A stretch of DNA of 25,156 nucleotides from JALHTV01 sp049510055 (GCA_049510055.1 JBEKZI010000027.1:1-25156), one strand, 5' to 3'; shown: positions 1 through 8,287, counted from the stretch's first letter. The notes: generated from the sequence alone by a model not told the origin. Made by a program: numbers and translations.

Positions 1-1567
1 CGCCGGCATGGTCGGGCCGGGCCGGCCCATCGACACGGACAAGGTCTTCGTGATCTGCCCCAACATCCTGGGCGGGTGCCGCGGCACCACCGGACCGGGA
101 AGCATCAACCCCGCCACCGGCCAGCCCTACGGGGCCGACTTCCCCACCGTCACCATCGGCGACATGGTCTCGCTCCAGAAGCGGCTGATCGACCACCTAG
201 GCATCCGCCGCCTGCGGGCCGTCATCGGCGGCTCGATGGGCGGCCACCAGGTGCTCCTCTGGGCCATCCGGCATCCGCAGCTCGTCGCCGGCGCCATCGC
301 CCTGGCCACGTCGCCGCGGCTGACCAGTCAGGCCCTGGCCTTCGACGTGGTGGGACGCAACGCCATCCTCCACGATCCGGGTTTCCGCGACGGCCGCTAT
401 TTGCAGGAAGGCACGCGGCCAGCGGCGGGATTGGCCCTGGCGCGAATGATCGGGCACATCACGTACCTCTCGGCCGAGGCCATGCAGGAAAAATTCGACC
501 CCGACCGCCTCCAGCCGCGCGACATGGCCACGGTGTTCGAGAAAGAGTTCGAAAAAAAGTTCTCCGTCGGCTCCTACCTGGGCTATCAGGGCAGCAAGTT
601 CGTGGAGCGGTTCGACGCCAACAGCTACCTGACGCTCTCGATGGCCATGGACTTATTCGACCTGGGCCAAGGCCGGGCGGAACTGGCCAAGGTGCTGGGC
701 CGCAGCCGCTGCCGCTGGCTGATCGTCAGCTTCACCGGCGATTGGCTGTTTCCGCCCAGCCAATCGCAGGACCTTGCCGCGGCCCTGCTGGCCACGGACA
801 AGCAGGTGATCTACTGCAACGTAGCAAGCGCCGCCGGGCACGACGCCTTCTTCCTGCCCGACGAGGTGGACCGCTACGGGGAGCTGGTCCGCGCGTTCCT
901 GGCTGACGTGGGCGGGGCGCCGCTTGGGACGGCCTCGACGGAACCGATCGGCCCCAAACCCACCAGCATCTTCCAGCCGCAACGGTTGGACTACGACCGC
1001 ATCGTGGAACTTATCCCGCCGCACACCAGCGTGCTAGATTTGGGCTGCGGCGACGGCCAGCTCCTGACCATGCTTCGCCAGCGCGGCCACGAGCGCCTCG
1101 TGGGCGTGGAACTGGACGAGCAAGCCGTCATCGCCTGTGTCCGTCGCAACGCGGACGTCATCCACGCCGACCTGAACAATGGACTGGCCGCCTTCGGCGA
1201 TCAGCAATTCGACTTCGTGGTGCTCTCGCGAACCCTCCAGGCCGTCCGCGACGTGGAAGGCATCGTCAACGAAATGCTGCGCGTGGGACGGCGCTGCATC
1301 GTCAGCTTCCCCAACTTCGCCTACCACAAGCTGCGGAAGGTCCTGGCGGAGGAAGGCCGGGCGCCGGAATCGCCGGGACAGCTCCACAACAAGTGGTACG
1401 ATTCGCCCAACATCCGATTCTTCTCCATCGCGGACTTTCAGCAATTCTGCACCGATCGCACCATCAACGTCCACCGCATGATCGCCCTGGACACCGAGGC
1501 CGGCCAGGAGGTCGGCGACGAGCCCAACTACTACGCCGACCTGGCCATTTTCGTCATCAGCCGCTGA
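1..1567 (+). CDS. metXW: MetX-MetW fusion: homoserine O-acyltransferase joined to a MetW methyltransferase-like domain (5' partial)
   Basis: The N-terminal half is a homoserine O-acyltransferase of the alpha/beta-hydrolase MetX family, which activates homoserine for methionine synthesis. Numbering from the first visible Met (base 8), the family block NMVGPG-PIDTD-FFVICPN is recognisable from residue 1. The nucleophile elbow GGSMGG places Ser76, and Asp245 (in FTGDW) and His278 (in GHDAFF) complete the triad. After about residue 315 a second domain begins: a SAM-binding-type motif VLDLGCGDG near residue 343, followed by the MetW-typical segments SRTLQ, FPNF and HNKWYDSPNIRFF. In many Proteobacteria metX and metW are adjacent separate genes whose products work together; here they are one polypeptide. 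The reading frame is open to base 1, so roughly the first 60-70 residues lie outside the window. Acetyl versus succinyl donor cannot be decided by eye. Confidence 0.93.
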   Translation, partial: AGMVGPGRPIDTDKVFVICPNILGGCRGTTGPGSINPATGQPYGADFPTVTIGDMVSLQKRLIDHLGIRRLRAVIGGSMGGHQVLLWAIRHPQLVAGAIALATSPRLTSQALAFDVVGRNAILHDPGFRDGRYLQEGTRPAAGLALARMIGHITYLSAEAMQEKFDPDRLQPRDMATVFEKEFEKKFSVGSYLGYQGSKFVERFDANSYLTLSMAMDLFDLGQGRAELAKVLGRSRCRWLIVSFTGDWLFPPSQSQDLAAALLATDKQVIYCNVASAAGHDAFFLPDEVDRYGELVRAFLADVGGAPLGTASTEPIGPKPTSIFQPQRLDYDRIVELIPPHTSVLDLGCGDGQLLTMLRQRGHERLVGVELDEQAVIACVRRNADVIHADLNNGLAAFGDQQFDFVVLSRTLQAVRDVEGIVNEMLRVGRRCIVSFPNFAYHKLRKVLAEEGRAPESPGQLHNKWYDSPNIRFFSIADFQQFCTDRTINVHRMIALDTEAGQEVGDEPNYYADLAIFVISR

Positions 1568-1571
1568 CGCC

Positions 1572-1592
1572 TCGGCCGAATCGGCTGGCCGA
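1572..1592 (+). other. Short GC-rich hairpin after metXW
   Basis: A 6-bp stem (TCGGCC paired with GGCCGA) encloses a 9-nt loop, starting just after the metXW stop codon. It is followed by A residues rather than a T-run, so it is not a canonical intrinsic terminator. It may still stabilise the 3' end of the transcript. No gene overlaps it; larE starts about 100 bases downstream. Confidence 0.2.
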
Positions 1593-1688
1593 AAAAGCAC
1601 AAAACAAATGCACCCTGCCCGATCTTTTCGCGCCTTTCCGTCACTAGGAACCGTAGAATTAATATAGAAAGACGGTGGAGATAGACGC

Positions 1689-2573
1689 ATGGTCGCTGCG
1701 GAGAAATTGGAAAACATCGACGCGCCGCTTCGCCACAAAATGCAAGTGGCCCAAAGTTGCCTGAAGCGCCTTGGGCGGGTGGTGGTGGCATTTTCCGGCG
1801 GAGTGGATAGCACGTTACTGCTTTACATAGCAGTAGATACGCTCGGCAAGAACAATGTGATTGCGGCGACGGCCGTCTCGGCTATTCATCCGAATCGTGA
1901 ACGGCTGGCTGGGCGGGAAATCGCCGAGAAGTTCGGCGTGGAGATGGTGGAACTCGCCACCGGCGAGATGGGCGACCCACAATTCGTCGCCAATCTTCCC
2001 CAGCGGTGCTACATCTGCAAGCGGCACGTCATGGGCCCGATGATCGAGCTGGCCGGGCGGCGCGGCCTGCGCGCCGTCGTCAGCGGCACCAACGCCGACG
2101 ACTTGGGCGACTTTCGGCCTGGCATTCGCGCGGCCGAGGAGCTTGGGATCGTCAACCCGCTCATCGAGGCGGGCATGACCAAGGCCGACATTCGGACGAT
2201 TTCCAAAGCCCTGGGCCTGCCCACCTGGGACAAGCCCTCCTCCGCCTGCCTGGCCTCGCGCGTGCCCTACGGCCAGCCACTGACACAAGACACCCTTTCG
2301 CGCGTCGAACAGGCCGAGGACGTCCTGCGAGACTTGGGCTTCGTCTCCTGCCGCCTGCGCGACCACTTCCCCGTCGCCCGCATCGAAGTCGCCGCCGATC
2401 AAATCGCCCTGGCGATGGAGATGCGGCGAACCATCGTGGAGCGGATCAAGGCCACCGGCTACACGTTCGTGGCGCTGGACCTGGAGGGCTTCCGCAGCGG
2501 TTCGCTGAACGAGGTGCTCCCCCCGCAGACCCAGGCCGCCGCCAAACCCAAGACCAAGACAAAAACCTCTTAG
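1689..2573 (+). CDS. larE: LarE-type ATP-dependent sacrificial sulfur transferase
   Basis: This 294-residue protein belongs to the PP-loop ATPase family typified by LarE, which adenylates a carboxylate of the pyridinium precursor and inserts sulfur during synthesis of the nickel-pincer cofactor. The PP-loop SGGVDS is at residues 36-41. The block SGTNADDLGDFRPG and the family signature KPSSACLASR are present. Cys187 in the latter aligns with the cysteine that donates sulfur in Lactobacillus LarE. Additional cysteines occur at 107 and 110 (CYIC) and at 221; whether they bind a cluster is not clear from sequence. The ATG is preceded by GGTGGAG at a usable distance. Length is typical of the family. 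No larA, larB or larC is visible in the window, so the client enzyme is unknown. The Lys/Thr-rich last residues look like a dispensable tail. The stop codon overlaps that of the convergent gene. Confidence 0.9.
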   Translation: MVAAEKLENIDAPLRHKMQVAQSCLKRLGRVVVAFSGGVDSTLLLYIAVDTLGKNNVIAATAVSAIHPNRERLAGREIAEKFGVEMVELATGEMGDPQFVANLPQRCYICKRHVMGPMIELAGRRGLRAVVSGTNADDLGDFRPGIRAAEELGIVNPLIEAGMTKADIRTISKALGLPTWDKPSSACLASRVPYGQPLTQDTLSRVEQAEDVLRDLGFVSCRLRDHFPVARIEVAADQIALAMEMRRTIVERIKATGYTFVALDLEGFRSGSLNEVLPPQTQAAAKPKTKTKTS

Positions 2574-5500
2574 CGGCCTTTGGGCTTCGTGGAAGGCAGG
2601 AGCACGCCGGAGCCTGTCATCGACCCGGTTTCGACGCGATCCGCCGTGCGCGTGGCGTTCTTGCGATACCAGCGCAGCCAGGGGCTTTCGTTGGTGACGA
2701 CGCGGTCCGGCTCCTTGCGGCTGACGCGGGCGTTCATCGGCCCCTTGCCGTCCTCGGATCCCAAGACGGTTACCAGGTCTTCTTTGCGCTCGTAGGTCAG
2801 CTTCTGGCCGACGACCTCCCACGGATCGTCCTTCAGCAGCACCGATCCGGTAGCCACGAACATGTCCAGCGGCCCCAGGAGGTTCAACCCCGTCTGAATA
2901 CCCTCCGGCGCCGCGGCGTTGGCCTCCGCCACGGCGTTGGCCTCCGCCACGACGTTGGCATCCACCACCTCCAGCGAAGGTTTGGGCTTTGACTTGGCGC
3001 GTGCGGCGGGCGTCGCGGCGGCGAACTGGGCCAGCAGCGTGTCGCATTGCAGGTCGGTCAGGCGTCCCGCCGGCAGCGGGTCGGGCCAATCCTGAATGTT
3101 CCACTTGGCCTTCAGCGCGTCGCGCTCCACGATGCGGTCGCCGCCGGCGTGCCGCATCCACACGTCGCCCGTCAGCTGCACGATCCGCGTCTGGAGCGCC
3201 AGGTGCATGGCCTGGCTCCACTCGAAGTACGTCTGCGAGGGGCTTTCCAGGTCCTCGGCCGGCATCCGGCTTTCGGCGCTGGTCGGTTGAGCTTTTGGCG
3301 GCGGCGGGCGGAGGTCCTGCACGAGCATCCAGCCTTTATCGGAGTCGGCGAGCTTGGCTACGGCGTCGTACACCAGCGAGCCGGTGCGCAATTCCACCAG
3401 GCCCTGCACGTGTCCCGGGCTGGTCAGGCTGGGGCGGCGTTGGCTCTTGAGGATCACGTCCTGATAGGCAAAGACCTTCCACAGGGCCCCCCCGTAGTCG
3501 ATGGTTCCCAAATTCAGGCCGGTCGCGCCGCTCGGCGCCGACGGTGCCGCTGGCGCCGAAAAGGCTTCCGCGACGGTCCCGCCGGCGGGTGCGGCGGCGC
3601 CGCGGAACGTGGCCCGCATCTCGTGGCAGGTCATTTCCTCGTCGCCGCTGGTCAGGTGCACCTGGCCGGAGAATAACGCCATGGCCGGGGCGCCGTCGGG
3701 GCCTTCGCGCGGGGCGGTGGCGGACCGCCCGTAGTCGATATAACGCATTTCCTGCGTCCAGGTGACGGTGGCGGGACGCGGCGCCTTGAGCTGGTTGCCG
3801 CTGAGGTCTTTGTCCACCAGCATGTCCAGCGTTCCCTCGCCCGCGACGTGCGCCAGACCCGCCCCGCGAACGAACGAGCCGCCGGCGTCCTTGATGGCCC
3901 GGAAGTAGATCTCCTTGCCGCTCAGCGTGCTGTTGCGGCTGGTCACCCGGGCGGGGGCGCCGCGGAGCATGGCGGTGCCTTCCATCGGATCACCCAGGAG
4001 GCGGTCGGCATAGGCCTGCCATTGGCCCTGGTCCTGCCCGCTGCGGACCGTGACGTTGCCCTCGGCCAGGACGGTTTTGACAAACGTGCGCGGCCGGCCC
4101 GCGGCGGTGGCGGCGGGGCGCTGGGCCATTTCCACGTTCAGGTCGTCGCACCGCAGATTGTCGCCGCGGCCGCTGCTGGACAGCTCCACGTCGCCGCGGA
4201 AGTGGGCCTGCCGAATGTACACGCCGCCACGGACGGCACGGTCGCGGGCAAGCTGAACGTCCACGCCGTCCGCCCAACTGATGCACTCAAACTCACCGGA
4301 CGCCGCCGCCTTGTTCGGTTCAGCCGGCTGGCTCGTCGGCGGGCGCTGCCGGCCCGGACGCGGCGCCGCCTCGGCCAGTCCGCCCAAAGAACTTTCCCCT
4401 CCCGCTCCCGTCGGCCGGACGATGTAGCCGCTGCCTTCCAGGGCGGACGTGTCACCGGCCGACGACAGCATGAACCGCATCAAGCGGCAGACAATTTCCT
4501 CGCCGCTGTTCAGCGTCAGCACGGCCGGGCGGTCGGCGACACCGGCCAGCCAGCCTTCGCGACGGTCGCCGAGCGGGTCCACCGTGCGGCGGAATTCGAA
4601 CTCCCGGCACAAGGCCGACGTCGCGCCGTCAAACAACGTCACGACGCCGCCCTGCCCTGACACGGCGACGTTCTTTTGCGAAGGTTTTTCGGTAAAGCCG
4701 GCCGGCACGATCTCCAACGGGCCGGACCAGTTGACGTGAATCGGTTCCGCGGTCGGCTGCGTGGCCGGCGGAGTGGTCGCCGCGGCCGGTGCGGACGCCG
4801 CAGCACCCGGCGCTTTGGCCGAAGGTTTTGTCGGTGGCGGCGGCGATTTGCCTGCCGGCTCAGGGGGGGCTATCAATTCGCCCGGCGTGATCCGGGCCTG
4901 CGGAGGTGCGGCGGCGGTTTGCTCATTCTCATTATTTTCCCGGCCACCCGCCCACTGGAACTCCACCGCCAGCACGTCGGCCCCGTGCACGTACCGCTGG
5001 CCCTGATCGACGCTCACGCGGTCATGGAAGATCGCCTTGTAAACGTTTCGCGCCGTGCGGCGCGCGGGTTGCGCAGCGCCGCTTTTTTTCGTCGTCGCGG
5101 CCACGGGTCGGACAGCCAGGGGCCGGGAAGGCGCCTTGGCCGGCGGCTTTTCAATAGCAGCAGGCCCTGCCGGAGGCTTTTCCACAATGGCGGGCGCCAC
5201 CGCCGGCTTTTCTACAGCGGCAGATTCCGCCGGAGGCTTTTCCACAGCGGCGGGCTCCGCCGACGGCGCGGCGGCAGGCTTCTCCTCGGCCTCAGCCGTG
5301 GCGGTACCCAGTTGCTCCCCGCCCGGCAGGGCCAGCAATTCCACTTCTTCGCCCGGCACGGATCGGATCAGCATGCCGTCCCCCTGCTCCAACCGCAACA
5401 ATTGGAGCTCCTGGGGGTCTTCGTTCCAGCGAATCGACAGGCCCCGGCCCGAAATCTCCACCTGCGCCGACGAAACGCGAACGTGGTCGTTGGTGTACAG

Positions 5501-6046
5501 CAGGAGTTTTTCGTTGTCGAAGTTGATGTTGTCAGCCGTGACGAGCAGGACGTTGGGATCGGAGGTCCGGGTCTCCACCGGCGGCTTGTTGAGGGCCATG
5601 GAACGGTCGAAATACACCGTGACATGGCCCTGGAGGTCCCCCCGCTTGACGGTCAGTCGCATCGCGCCCTGATCGGAACGCAGGGAATCCGTGATGACCT
5701 TGCCTTGATCGGCGGAGATTTGGATTTCCTGGCCGCCGCTCTGGTAGAGGATGGCCTTGGGCTTCGTGAGGACGTACACGCCCTGACCTTTGTTCTCGTA
5801 ATACGGGGCGGTCAAGACACGCTTCAGCCGGCCGTCCTTGTCGCGGGTCACGGCGCGGAAGTCGGTGCCTTCCTGCGGGGCCACGACCCCGCGGGAGGTA
5901 GGTCCATGGGACGTCGTCGCCGTCGGGGGCGCCGGGGGAGGAGCCGCGAGGCGCTTGCCTCCGCGCCCCACGATGATCAGGGAGGCTACAAAAACCACCA
6001 GGATGATCCCCAAGCTGCCGAGCAGGAGCACCACTTGCCGCTTCAT
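2570..6046 (-). CDS. Very long LptC/OstA-like membrane-anchored lipopolysaccharide transport protein
   Basis: This 1158-residue protein has an N-terminal membrane anchor (about residues 5-27) and is otherwise predicted to be extracytoplasmic. Residues about 60-250 resemble LptC, with short beta-rich segments such as YYENKGQGVYVLTKP and ADNINFDNEKLLLYTNDHV. Pro/Ala-rich linkers at about 252-330 and 370-435 separate it from several further OstA/LptA-like stretches (around 440-530, 590-715, 790-870 and 1050-1130), for example LAEGNVTVRSG with APARVTSRNSTLSGKEIYF. E. coli LptC and LptA are each under 200 residues, so this looks like a fused or internally expanded LptC-LptA bridge; that is inference. 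The start is the ATG overlapping the kdsC stop (ATGA); the open frame continues upstream inside kdsC, but that part is a shadow. Gene order kdsD-kdsC-lptC matches the Proteobacterial arrangement. No lptB follows. Confidence 0.75.
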   Translation of the reverse strand: MKRQVVLLLGSLGIILVVFVASLIIVGRGGKRLAAPPPAPPTATTSHGPTSRGVVAPQEGTDFRAVTRDKDGRLKRVLTAPYYENKGQGVYVLTKPKAILYQSGGQEIQISADQGKVITDSLRSDQGAMRLTVKRGDLQGHVTVYFDRSMALNKPPVETRTSDPNVLLVTADNINFDNEKLLLYTNDHVRVSSAQVEISGRGLSIRWNEDPQELQLLRLEQGDGMLIRSVPGEEVELLALPGGEQLGTATAEAEEKPAAAPSAEPAAVEKPPAESAAVEKPAVAPAIVEKPPAGPAAIEKPPAKAPSRPLAVRPVAATTKKSGAAQPARRTARNVYKAIFHDRVSVDQGQRYVHGADVLAVEFQWAGGRENNENEQTAAAPPQARITPGELIAPPEPAGKSPPPPTKPSAKAPGAAASAPAAATTPPATQPTAEPIHVNWSGPLEIVPAGFTEKPSQKNVAVSGQGGVVTLFDGATSALCREFEFRRTVDPLGDRREGWLAGVADRPAVLTLNSGEEIVCRLMRFMLSSAGDTSALEGSGYIVRPTGAGGESSLGGLAEAAPRPGRQRPPTSQPAEPNKAAASGEFECISWADGVDVQLARDRAVRGGVYIRQAHFRGDVELSSSGRGDNLRCDDLNVEMAQRPAATAAGRPRTFVKTVLAEGNVTVRSGQDQGQWQAYADRLLGDPMEGTAMLRGAPARVTSRNSTLSGKEIYFRAIKDAGGSFVRGAGLAHVAGEGTLDMLVDKDLSGNQLKAPRPATVTWTQEMRYIDYGRSATAPREGPDGAPAMALFSGQVHLTSGDEEMTCHEMRATFRGAAAPAGGTVAEAFSAPAAPSAPSGATGLNLGTIDYGGALWKVFAYQDVILKSQRRPSLTSPGHVQGLVELRTGSLVYDAVAKLADSDKGWMLVQDLRPPPPKAQPTSAESRMPAEDLESPSQTYFEWSQAMHLALQTRIVQLTGDVWMRHAGGDRIVERDALKAKWNIQDWPDPLPAGRLTDLQCDTLLAQFAAATPAARAKSKPKPSLEVVDANVVAEANAVAEANAAAPEGIQTGLNLLGPLDMFVATGSVLLKDDPWEVVGQKLTYERKEDLVTVLGSEDGKGPMNARVSRKEPDRVVTNESPWLRWYRKNATRTADRVETGSMTGSGVLLPSTKPKGR
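2921..2962 (-). repeat. 18-nt in-frame tandem repeat near the 3' end of the LptC-like gene
   Basis: Two near-identical 18-base units (GGCCTCCGCCACGGCGTT and a one-base variant) and the start of a diverged third encode the alanine-rich hexapeptide series ANVVAE-ANAVAE-ANAAAP. It lies in the linker just before the last OstA-like segment. This is a small coding microsatellite that could vary between strains without breaking the frame. Confidence 0.7.
5145..5264 (-). repeat. Four tandem 30-nt units inside the LptC-like gene
   Basis: Four successive imperfect 30-base units, each beginning GGCTTTT on the + strand, encode 10-residue repeats of the type EKPPA-x-x-A-A-V/I in the linker at about residues 260-300 of the LptC-like protein. 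The units are in frame and diverged from each other. The likely role is a flexible or extended spacer between beta-rich domains. Confidence 0.8.
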
Positions 6047-6582
6047 GACGCCCGCTCCTCGCCGCCCCTGCGGTACCTGGCCAAAATCGTCTCCCAGGCC
6101 CCGGTCTGCTTGAGGATCATCTCCACGATCTCGCGGACGGCCCCGGCCCCGCCGGCGGCCTGGGTGACGTACGCGGCGGCGGCGCGGACCTCTTCCGCCG
6201 CGTCCGCCACGGCGATCGGCAAGGCGCAGCGGTACATCAGCGGCAGGTCGGGCAGGTCGTCGCCCACCACGGCGGTTTGGTCCTCCCCGAGCTTCAGTTC
6301 CTTCAGCACGGCCTGGTAGGCGGGCAGCTTGTCCTTGGCGCCCAGTTTCACGACGTCCACGTCCAGTTCCTTGGCCCGATGGGCCACGGCGGGTGCGGAC
6401 CGCCCGCTGATAAAGGCCAGCAGGCCGCCCGCTCGCTTCCAATACTTCATGCCCGTCCCGTCGCGGACGTGGAAGGCCTTGATCTCCTGGCCGGCGGCGT
6501 TCAGGACGATGCGGCCGTCGGTCAGCACGCCGTCGACGTCCAGGACCAGCAGCTTGATGTGGGTGTAGTTAATCGGGGCCAT
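6043..6582 (-). CDS. kdsC: 3-deoxy-D-manno-octulosonate 8-phosphate phosphatase KdsC
   Basis: This 179-residue HAD-superfamily phosphatase of the small, capless KdsC type removes the phosphate from Kdo-8-phosphate in the cytoplasm, the step before CMP-Kdo formation for lipid A core synthesis. The catalytic DVDGVLTDG gives nucleophile Asp15 and acid/base Asp17. Motif II is ISGRS (58-62), the motif III lysine is Lys85 in GAKDK, and motif IV is GDDLPDLP (Asp108/Asp109). Length and motif spacing are as expected for the tetrameric family. It starts 14 bases inside the 3' end of kdsD, and its TGA overlaps the ATG of the LptC-like gene, so the three genes should be cotranscribed and translationally coupled. 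Confidence 0.95.
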   Translation of the reverse strand: MAPINYTHIKLLVLDVDGVLTDGRIVLNAAGQEIKAFHVRDGTGMKYWKRAGGLLAFISGRSAPAVAHRAKELDVDVVKLGAKDKLPAYQAVLKELKLGEDQTAVVGDDLPDLPLMYRCALPIAVADAAEEVRAAAAYVTQAAGGAGAVREIVEMILKQTGAWETILARYRRGGEERAS

Positions 6583-7573
6583 CGCTCATCGTTTTGAAGC
6601 CCAGCAGGTCTTGCACGTCGATGATGCCCATCGGCTTGCCGTCGCCGTCCACCACGGGCAACTCGTCGATGCGGTGGCGGTTCATGATGGCCAGCGCCTC
6701 GCTGGCCAGTTCGCCGGCGTGGATGCTCTTGGGACGACGGTGCATAAACTGGGAGACGGGCTGGGTCAGGATGTCGGCCGTGCGATGCTTCAGCAGCAGC
6801 CGGCGCAGGTCAGCGTCGGTCAGGATGCCGCTGAGGCGGCCCTGGGAATCCACCAGTAGCAGCGCGCCGCTGCGCCGGGGGACTTTTTCAGCCTCGGCCA
6901 GGGCGTCGCCCAGCGGCAAGGTTTCGGGAATTAATCGCAGGCCCGCCTCCTGGCGGAACATCATCGCCTGCTCGACCGTCATCAGCTTCCGCCCCAGCGA
7001 GCCGCCGGGATGAAAGGCGATGAACTCTTCCGGCTTGAATCGCCGCATTTCCATGACGGTCAGCGCCAGGGCATCGCCCAGGGCCAGCATCACCGACGTG
7101 GACACCGTGGGCGCCAGTCCCAGCGGGCAGGCCTCTTCCACCTGGCCGTAGGCGATGGTAATGTCGGCATGGCGAGCCAGGGGCGAATCGGCGTCGCCCG
7201 TCAGGGCGATCAGGGCGGCGCCGCGGGCCTTGATGTGGTCCAGCAGGTGGATGATCTCCAGCGTTTCGCCGCTGTGGGAAAGCGCCATCACCACGTCGCC
7301 CCGCTGCACGCGGCCCAGGTCGCCGTGCACGGCCTCGGCCGGATGCAGAAAGATGCTCTGCGTGCCGGTGGAGGCCAGCGTCGCGGAAATCTTGCGGGCG
7401 ATGATCCCGGCCTTGCCCATGCCGGTCAGGATGACCTTGCCGGGGCATTCGTAGAGGCGCCGGGCGGCCTGGGCAAAGGGCTGGCCCAGGCGGTCGGCCA
7501 GCGCGGCGATGGCCTGGCCCTCCGCTCGCAGGGTTTTGCGCGCCAGTTCCAAGTCGATTTCAGGAACGTTCAT
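6569..7573 (-). CDS. kdsD: Arabinose-5-phosphate isomerase (KdsD/KpsF family)
   Basis: This 334-residue protein converts ribulose-5-phosphate to arabinose-5-phosphate, the first committed step to Kdo. A SIS sugar-phosphate isomerase domain (about residues 35-180) carries TGMGKAG (Lys54), the SHSGET phosphate-binding loop (99-104), CPLGLAPTVST and the family signature HPGGSLGR (from His188). Two CBS domains follow (about 200-262 and 268-330). The start is the only in-frame ATG before the conserved region, at base 7573; the open frame extends upstream but the translation there is not family-like. The ribosome binding site is weak. The gene is the first of the kdsD-kdsC-lptC operon and has its own promoter candidate about 30 bases upstream. 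Its 3' end overlaps kdsC by 14 bases. Confidence 0.95.
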   Translation of the reverse strand: MNVPEIDLELARKTLRAEGQAIAALADRLGQPFAQAARRLYECPGKVILTGMGKAGIIARKISATLASTGTQSIFLHPAEAVHGDLGRVQRGDVVMALSHSGETLEIIHLLDHIKARGAALIALTGDADSPLARHADITIAYGQVEEACPLGLAPTVSTSVMLALGDALALTVMEMRRFKPEEFIAFHPGGSLGRKLMTVEQAMMFRQEAGLRLIPETLPLGDALAEAEKVPRRSGALLLVDSQGRLSGILTDADLRRLLLKHRTADILTQPVSQFMHRRPKSIHAGELASEALAIMNRHRIDELPVVDGDGKPMGIIDVQDLLGFKTMSDGPD

Positions 7574-7603
7574 TGCATGGGTTCCGCTGAAAGTGAGTTT
7601 GAG

Positions 7604-7633
7604 ATTATCCCCTCTCCTGGCAGGTGCGGTCAA
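7604..7633 (-). promoter_or_regulatory. Sigma70-type promoter candidate for the kdsD-kdsC-lptC operon
   Basis: Reading the - strand, TTGACC (7633-7628) and GATAAT (7609-7604) are separated by 18 bases; each hexamer matches 5 of 6 consensus positions. The predicted transcript start is near 7597, about 24 bases before the kdsD ATG. The site lies in the 86-base gap between the CYTH gene and kdsD, which suggests the LPS operon is transcribed separately from the CYTH gene. Confidence 0.6.
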
Positions 7634-7659
7634 GCAAAACGCCCTCGCCCCGCAGGCGG

Positions 7660-8268
7660 CTATCGCGGCCGGCGGACGCAGCGGCGGCAGAGGCGGAAGG
7701 TAACTCCCCGACATGACCGGCCCGCGCGGGTGCATCGCGTCTGCAAAAGACGAACGTAATGGGAGCGTATGGCCGGGCCGGCTAGGTGCATCGCTCGGCG
7801 AGCGGATTCGATGGAAGCCTCGGTGGGGCCTTCGATCTCCACAAAGCAGCCCAGCAGGGGCAGCTCGTCCAGCTCCACCAAGCAGTGGCCCAGGCGATAG
7901 CTGGAGCGGCGTTTTTGGAGCCGCAGCATCGGCCGCAAGCCGCAAGCCTCCAGCACAGTCGCGACGGCGGAGGCGTCGTCGATGCGGCTTTGATGTTCCA
8001 TGCGAACTTTGGCCTTGGCGCCGCGTCGCGAGGGGCCCTTGTACGTCAGCTCGGCCCGAGCATCCATCGTGTCGCAACCGGCCCGCAGCAGGCGTTGCGT
8101 CCGCAGGCGCAGGCCGCGGCCGGTCCGCAGCAGCCGGCGCCGCGGCGTGTCGAAGTAACAATCATCCTGAAGGGCGGTGTAAAGCCGCTTGGCCCCCAGC
8201 GCCCCCAATCGCCTGGCTACGGCGGCCAGGCTTTTCACGGCGAATTTCATCTCCGTCTCATGCGGCAT
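7660..8268 (-). CDS. CYTH-domain protein (class IV adenylate cyclase / triphosphate tunnel family)
   Basis: This 202-residue protein opens with the CYTH hallmark ExExK (Glu4, Glu6, Lys8 in HETEMKF). The pattern of alternating charged strands of the triphosphate tunnel fold follows: DDCYFDTPRRRLLRTGRGLRLR, ELTYKGP, the KRRSSYRLG strand, VELDELPLLGCFVEIEG and a SHYVRLLQ ending. Members bind triphosphates and Mg and act as CyaB-like adenylate cyclases, thiamine triphosphatases or inorganic triphosphatases; which one applies here is not decidable. The ATG is preceded by AGGA about 8 bases upstream. The last 25 residues or so, after the normal family end, form an odd tail rich in Arg and Cys. It lies downstream of the MFS gene but is separated from it by the AT-rich inverted repeat. 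Confidence 0.8.
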   Translation of the reverse strand: MPHETEMKFAVKSLAAVARRLGALGAKRLYTALQDDCYFDTPRRRLLRTGRGLRLRTQRLLRAGCDTMDARAELTYKGPSRRGAKAKVRMEHQSRIDDASAVATVLEACGLRPMLRLQKRRSSYRLGHCLVELDELPLLGCFVEIEGPTEASIESARRAMHLAGPAIRSHYVRLLQTRCTRAGRSCRGVTFRLCRRCVRRPR

Positions 8269-8287
8269 GAGAGCATCCTACCTGGAT

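Noticed and set aside
5145..5264. CRISPR-like array
   Set aside because: Units are contiguous, diverged, in frame and lack spacers, and they encode a linker.
4676..6319. Long open frame opposite the LptC-like gene
   Set aside because: Its translation is Arg/Gly-rich with no domain, and it is antisense to a recognisable gene. High GC makes such stop-free shadow frames common.
6047..6442. Upstream extension of the LptC-like reading frame inside kdsC
   Set aside because: The extension is Gly/Arg-rich and overlaps conserved kdsC codons; the ATGA overlap and the membrane anchor fix the start at 6046.
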